Shown here in pieces: positions 63,147 to 64,000 of a DNA stretch of 64,000 nucleotides; the stretch's first letter is position 1, and every line of letters starts with the position of its first letter. This stretch comes from Mesorhizobium huakuii (lineage in GTDB: Bacteria; Pseudomonadota; Alphaproteobacteria; Rhizobiales; Rhizobiaceae), in assembly GCF_014189455.1 (NCBI RefSeq), contig NZ_CP050299.1, forward strand, positions 124,001-188,000. The letters run 5' to 3'. The notes under the pieces were generated by a model that saw only the letters and a list, made by a program, of their open reading frames with translations, had not been told where the DNA came from and made no database searches. The position numbers and the translations under genes were made by a program.

Positions 63147-64000
63147 GGCTTGTTGTTCCCGTAGATGAACAGGGGGTCGTCGGATGTTGATGCCGGCGGC
63201 GGCAGCCGGACGCCGGGCCGTCTGACGCCAATCGCCCACTGGAGAAGCTCGACCAGCCCAGCGCCCTTGTTCAGCAGCGGATCGCCGTCGGGCGCCCCGA
63301 CCACGCTGACCGAGTGCTCGACCGTGTCGGACATCGCGTCGGTGACGGCACCGCGGACGGCCTCCTCCATCTCCGGAGGAATGTCGACGTCGGACTTGGT
63401 CCAGACGAGAGCGACGGGGCGGCCGCCCCGTTCCGCGCCCAGGCGCTTCGCGATGCGCTGCAGCGAGCCGCGCGCCGTGCCCATCAATTCGCCGGCGAGC
63501 GCATCGCGGTCGGCCACGATCATGAAGGCGTCGGCGTTATCCGACACCCAGCGCGCGCCTGCCCCCTCGTCAGAATCCCTGTTGATAGCCCATCGCTGGA
63601 ACCATTCGCCGGGCGCGTCGGTGAAGAGGTAGTCGACCGGCCGGTCGCCGTTCTCGTCGCGAAAGGTCAGGTGCAGGAGCCCCGGCGCCCTTCCGCCGCG
63701 ACTGGTCGTGTGGGCGGGGAAGCCCGGCGGCTGGCCCGGCGCCCACCGCATCGAACCCGCGACCGCCTCCCACCCGGAGAGCGTGTAGGATCCGGCGAAT
63801 AGCTGGCCCTTGGTGCCGGCCAGGCCTCGACCGAGCAGTAGGTACCATGCCGCGAGCAGGGTCGTCTTGCCAGCGTTCTGCGGCCCCACGACGCCGATGA
63901 CGATGGGCTTGCCGCGCCCCGACACGAATCCTAGGTCCGCGAAGCCCAACGCGCTGCCGGACCACGGCATCAGCATCTCGCCCGAGAGTTCCTCGTCGGC
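63143..64000 (-). CDS. conflict-system GTPase (DO-GTPase2-like), 5' end outside window
   Basis: The frame is open to the window edge (upstream residues ADEELSGEM), so the annotated ATG at 63976 is probably internal. G1 is IVIGVVGPQNAGKTTLLAAW, G3 is YLFTDAPGEWFQRWA, and G4 is ALVWTKSDVDIPPEM. FAGSYTLSGWEAVAGSMRWA is typical of the DO-GTPase2 group. Coupled to the next GTPase by a 4-base overlap, it is an upstream member of the GTPase-GTPase-GAP1-caspase operon. Confidence 0.75.
   Translation of the reverse strand, partial: ADEELSGEMLMPWSGSALGFADLGFVSGRGKPIVIGVVGPQNAGKTTLLAAWYLLLGRGLAGTKGQLFAGSYTLSGWEAVAGSMRWAPGQPPGFPAHTTSRGGRAPGLLHLTFRDENGDRPVDYLFTDAPGEWFQRWAINRDSDEGAGARWVSDNADAFMIVADRDALAGELMGTARGSLQRIAKRLGAERGGRPVALVWTKSDVDIPPEMEEAVRGAVTDAMSDTVEHSVSVVGAPDGDPLLNKGAGLVELLQWAIGVRRPGVRLPPPASTSDDPLFIYGNNKP

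Noticed and set aside
1..64000. tRNA or rRNA genes and integrative attachment sites at tRNA ends
   Set aside because: I noticed no cloverleaf-like sequence or CCA-ending tRNA arm by eye; a tRNAscan run would settle this.

Overview
The window looks like accessory DNA of a nodule-forming alphaproteobacterium (Rhizobiales), probably a symbiotic plasmid or symbiosis island. The genus cannot be fixed from the sequence alone. The evidence is: four matching NifA-type upstream activator sequences (TGT-N10-ACA) each paired with a sigma-54 -24/-12 promoter; decayed rhizopine-type (moc-like), thiED and pmtA genes; DUF6499/DUF2285 regulator remnants of the kind that control rhizobial conjugative elements; and very heavy insertion-sequence load (IS1380, IS1634 x2, IS6 of several types, ISKra4 x3, IS256, IS66, IS1595, IS21, Tn3 and large-serine-recombinase elements).

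Layout. 1-9.3 kb: IS1380 end, an intact ParDE-type toxin-antitoxin pair, IS1634 copy 1, a broken UvrD-type helicase, IS6 elements, phasin and group II intron fragments. 9.3-16.4 kb: DUF2285 regulator remnant, a NifA/sigma-54 promoter and two broken genes (A and B) encoding TALE-like repeat proteins, separated by a nest of four IS pieces. 16.5-26.7 kb: IS6, an intact SAM methyltransferase, an M16 peptidase remnant behind its own NifA/sigma-54 promoter, IS66, IS6, and a large subtilase autotransporter behind a third NifA/sigma-54 promoter. 26.8-33.5 kb: two F-box genes (one truncated; one intact, with about ten 39-residue helical repeats) flanking a serine-recombinase element that split an istB gene. 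33.9-46.1 kb: a segment bounded by inverted ISKra4 copies and apparently inverted as a block. It carries Tn3, IS1595, the largest TALE-like gene (C, minus strand, 17 repeats), its NifA/sigma-54 promoter and a second DUF2285 remnant. 46.9-58.2 kb: decaying metabolic genes (thiE, thiD, pmtA, ABC ATPase, Rieske ferredoxin, creatininase, MocC-like) around one intact LysR-controlled dioxygenase/glutaredoxin-like/DoxX/oxidoreductase operon, and IS1634 copy 2. 58.5-64 kb: an intact GTPase-associated conflict module (caspase-EAD1, GAP1-EAD1 and two paired GTPases) that runs off the window.

The most striking content is the TALE-like family. Repeats of 38-39 residues carry a core such as DIVKILGNVGGAQAV. 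This aligns position for position with TAL-effector and Bat repeats, including the two-residue hypervariable position 12/13. The repeats are fused behind a basic nuclear-localisation-like stretch and, in genes A and C, a Ulp1/XopD-like cysteine box. The genes sit behind NifA/sigma-54 promoters, which would place their expression in nitrogen-fixing nodules. Together with the NifA-linked autotransporter protease, the M16 remnant and the F-box proteins, they suggest a set of late-symbiosis proteins aimed at the host.

Caveat: many frameshifts here (genes A and C, autotransporter, MocC-like gene, one ISKra4) fall in G/C or T homopolymers. Some may be assembly errors or phase-variable tracts rather than true pseudogenes.
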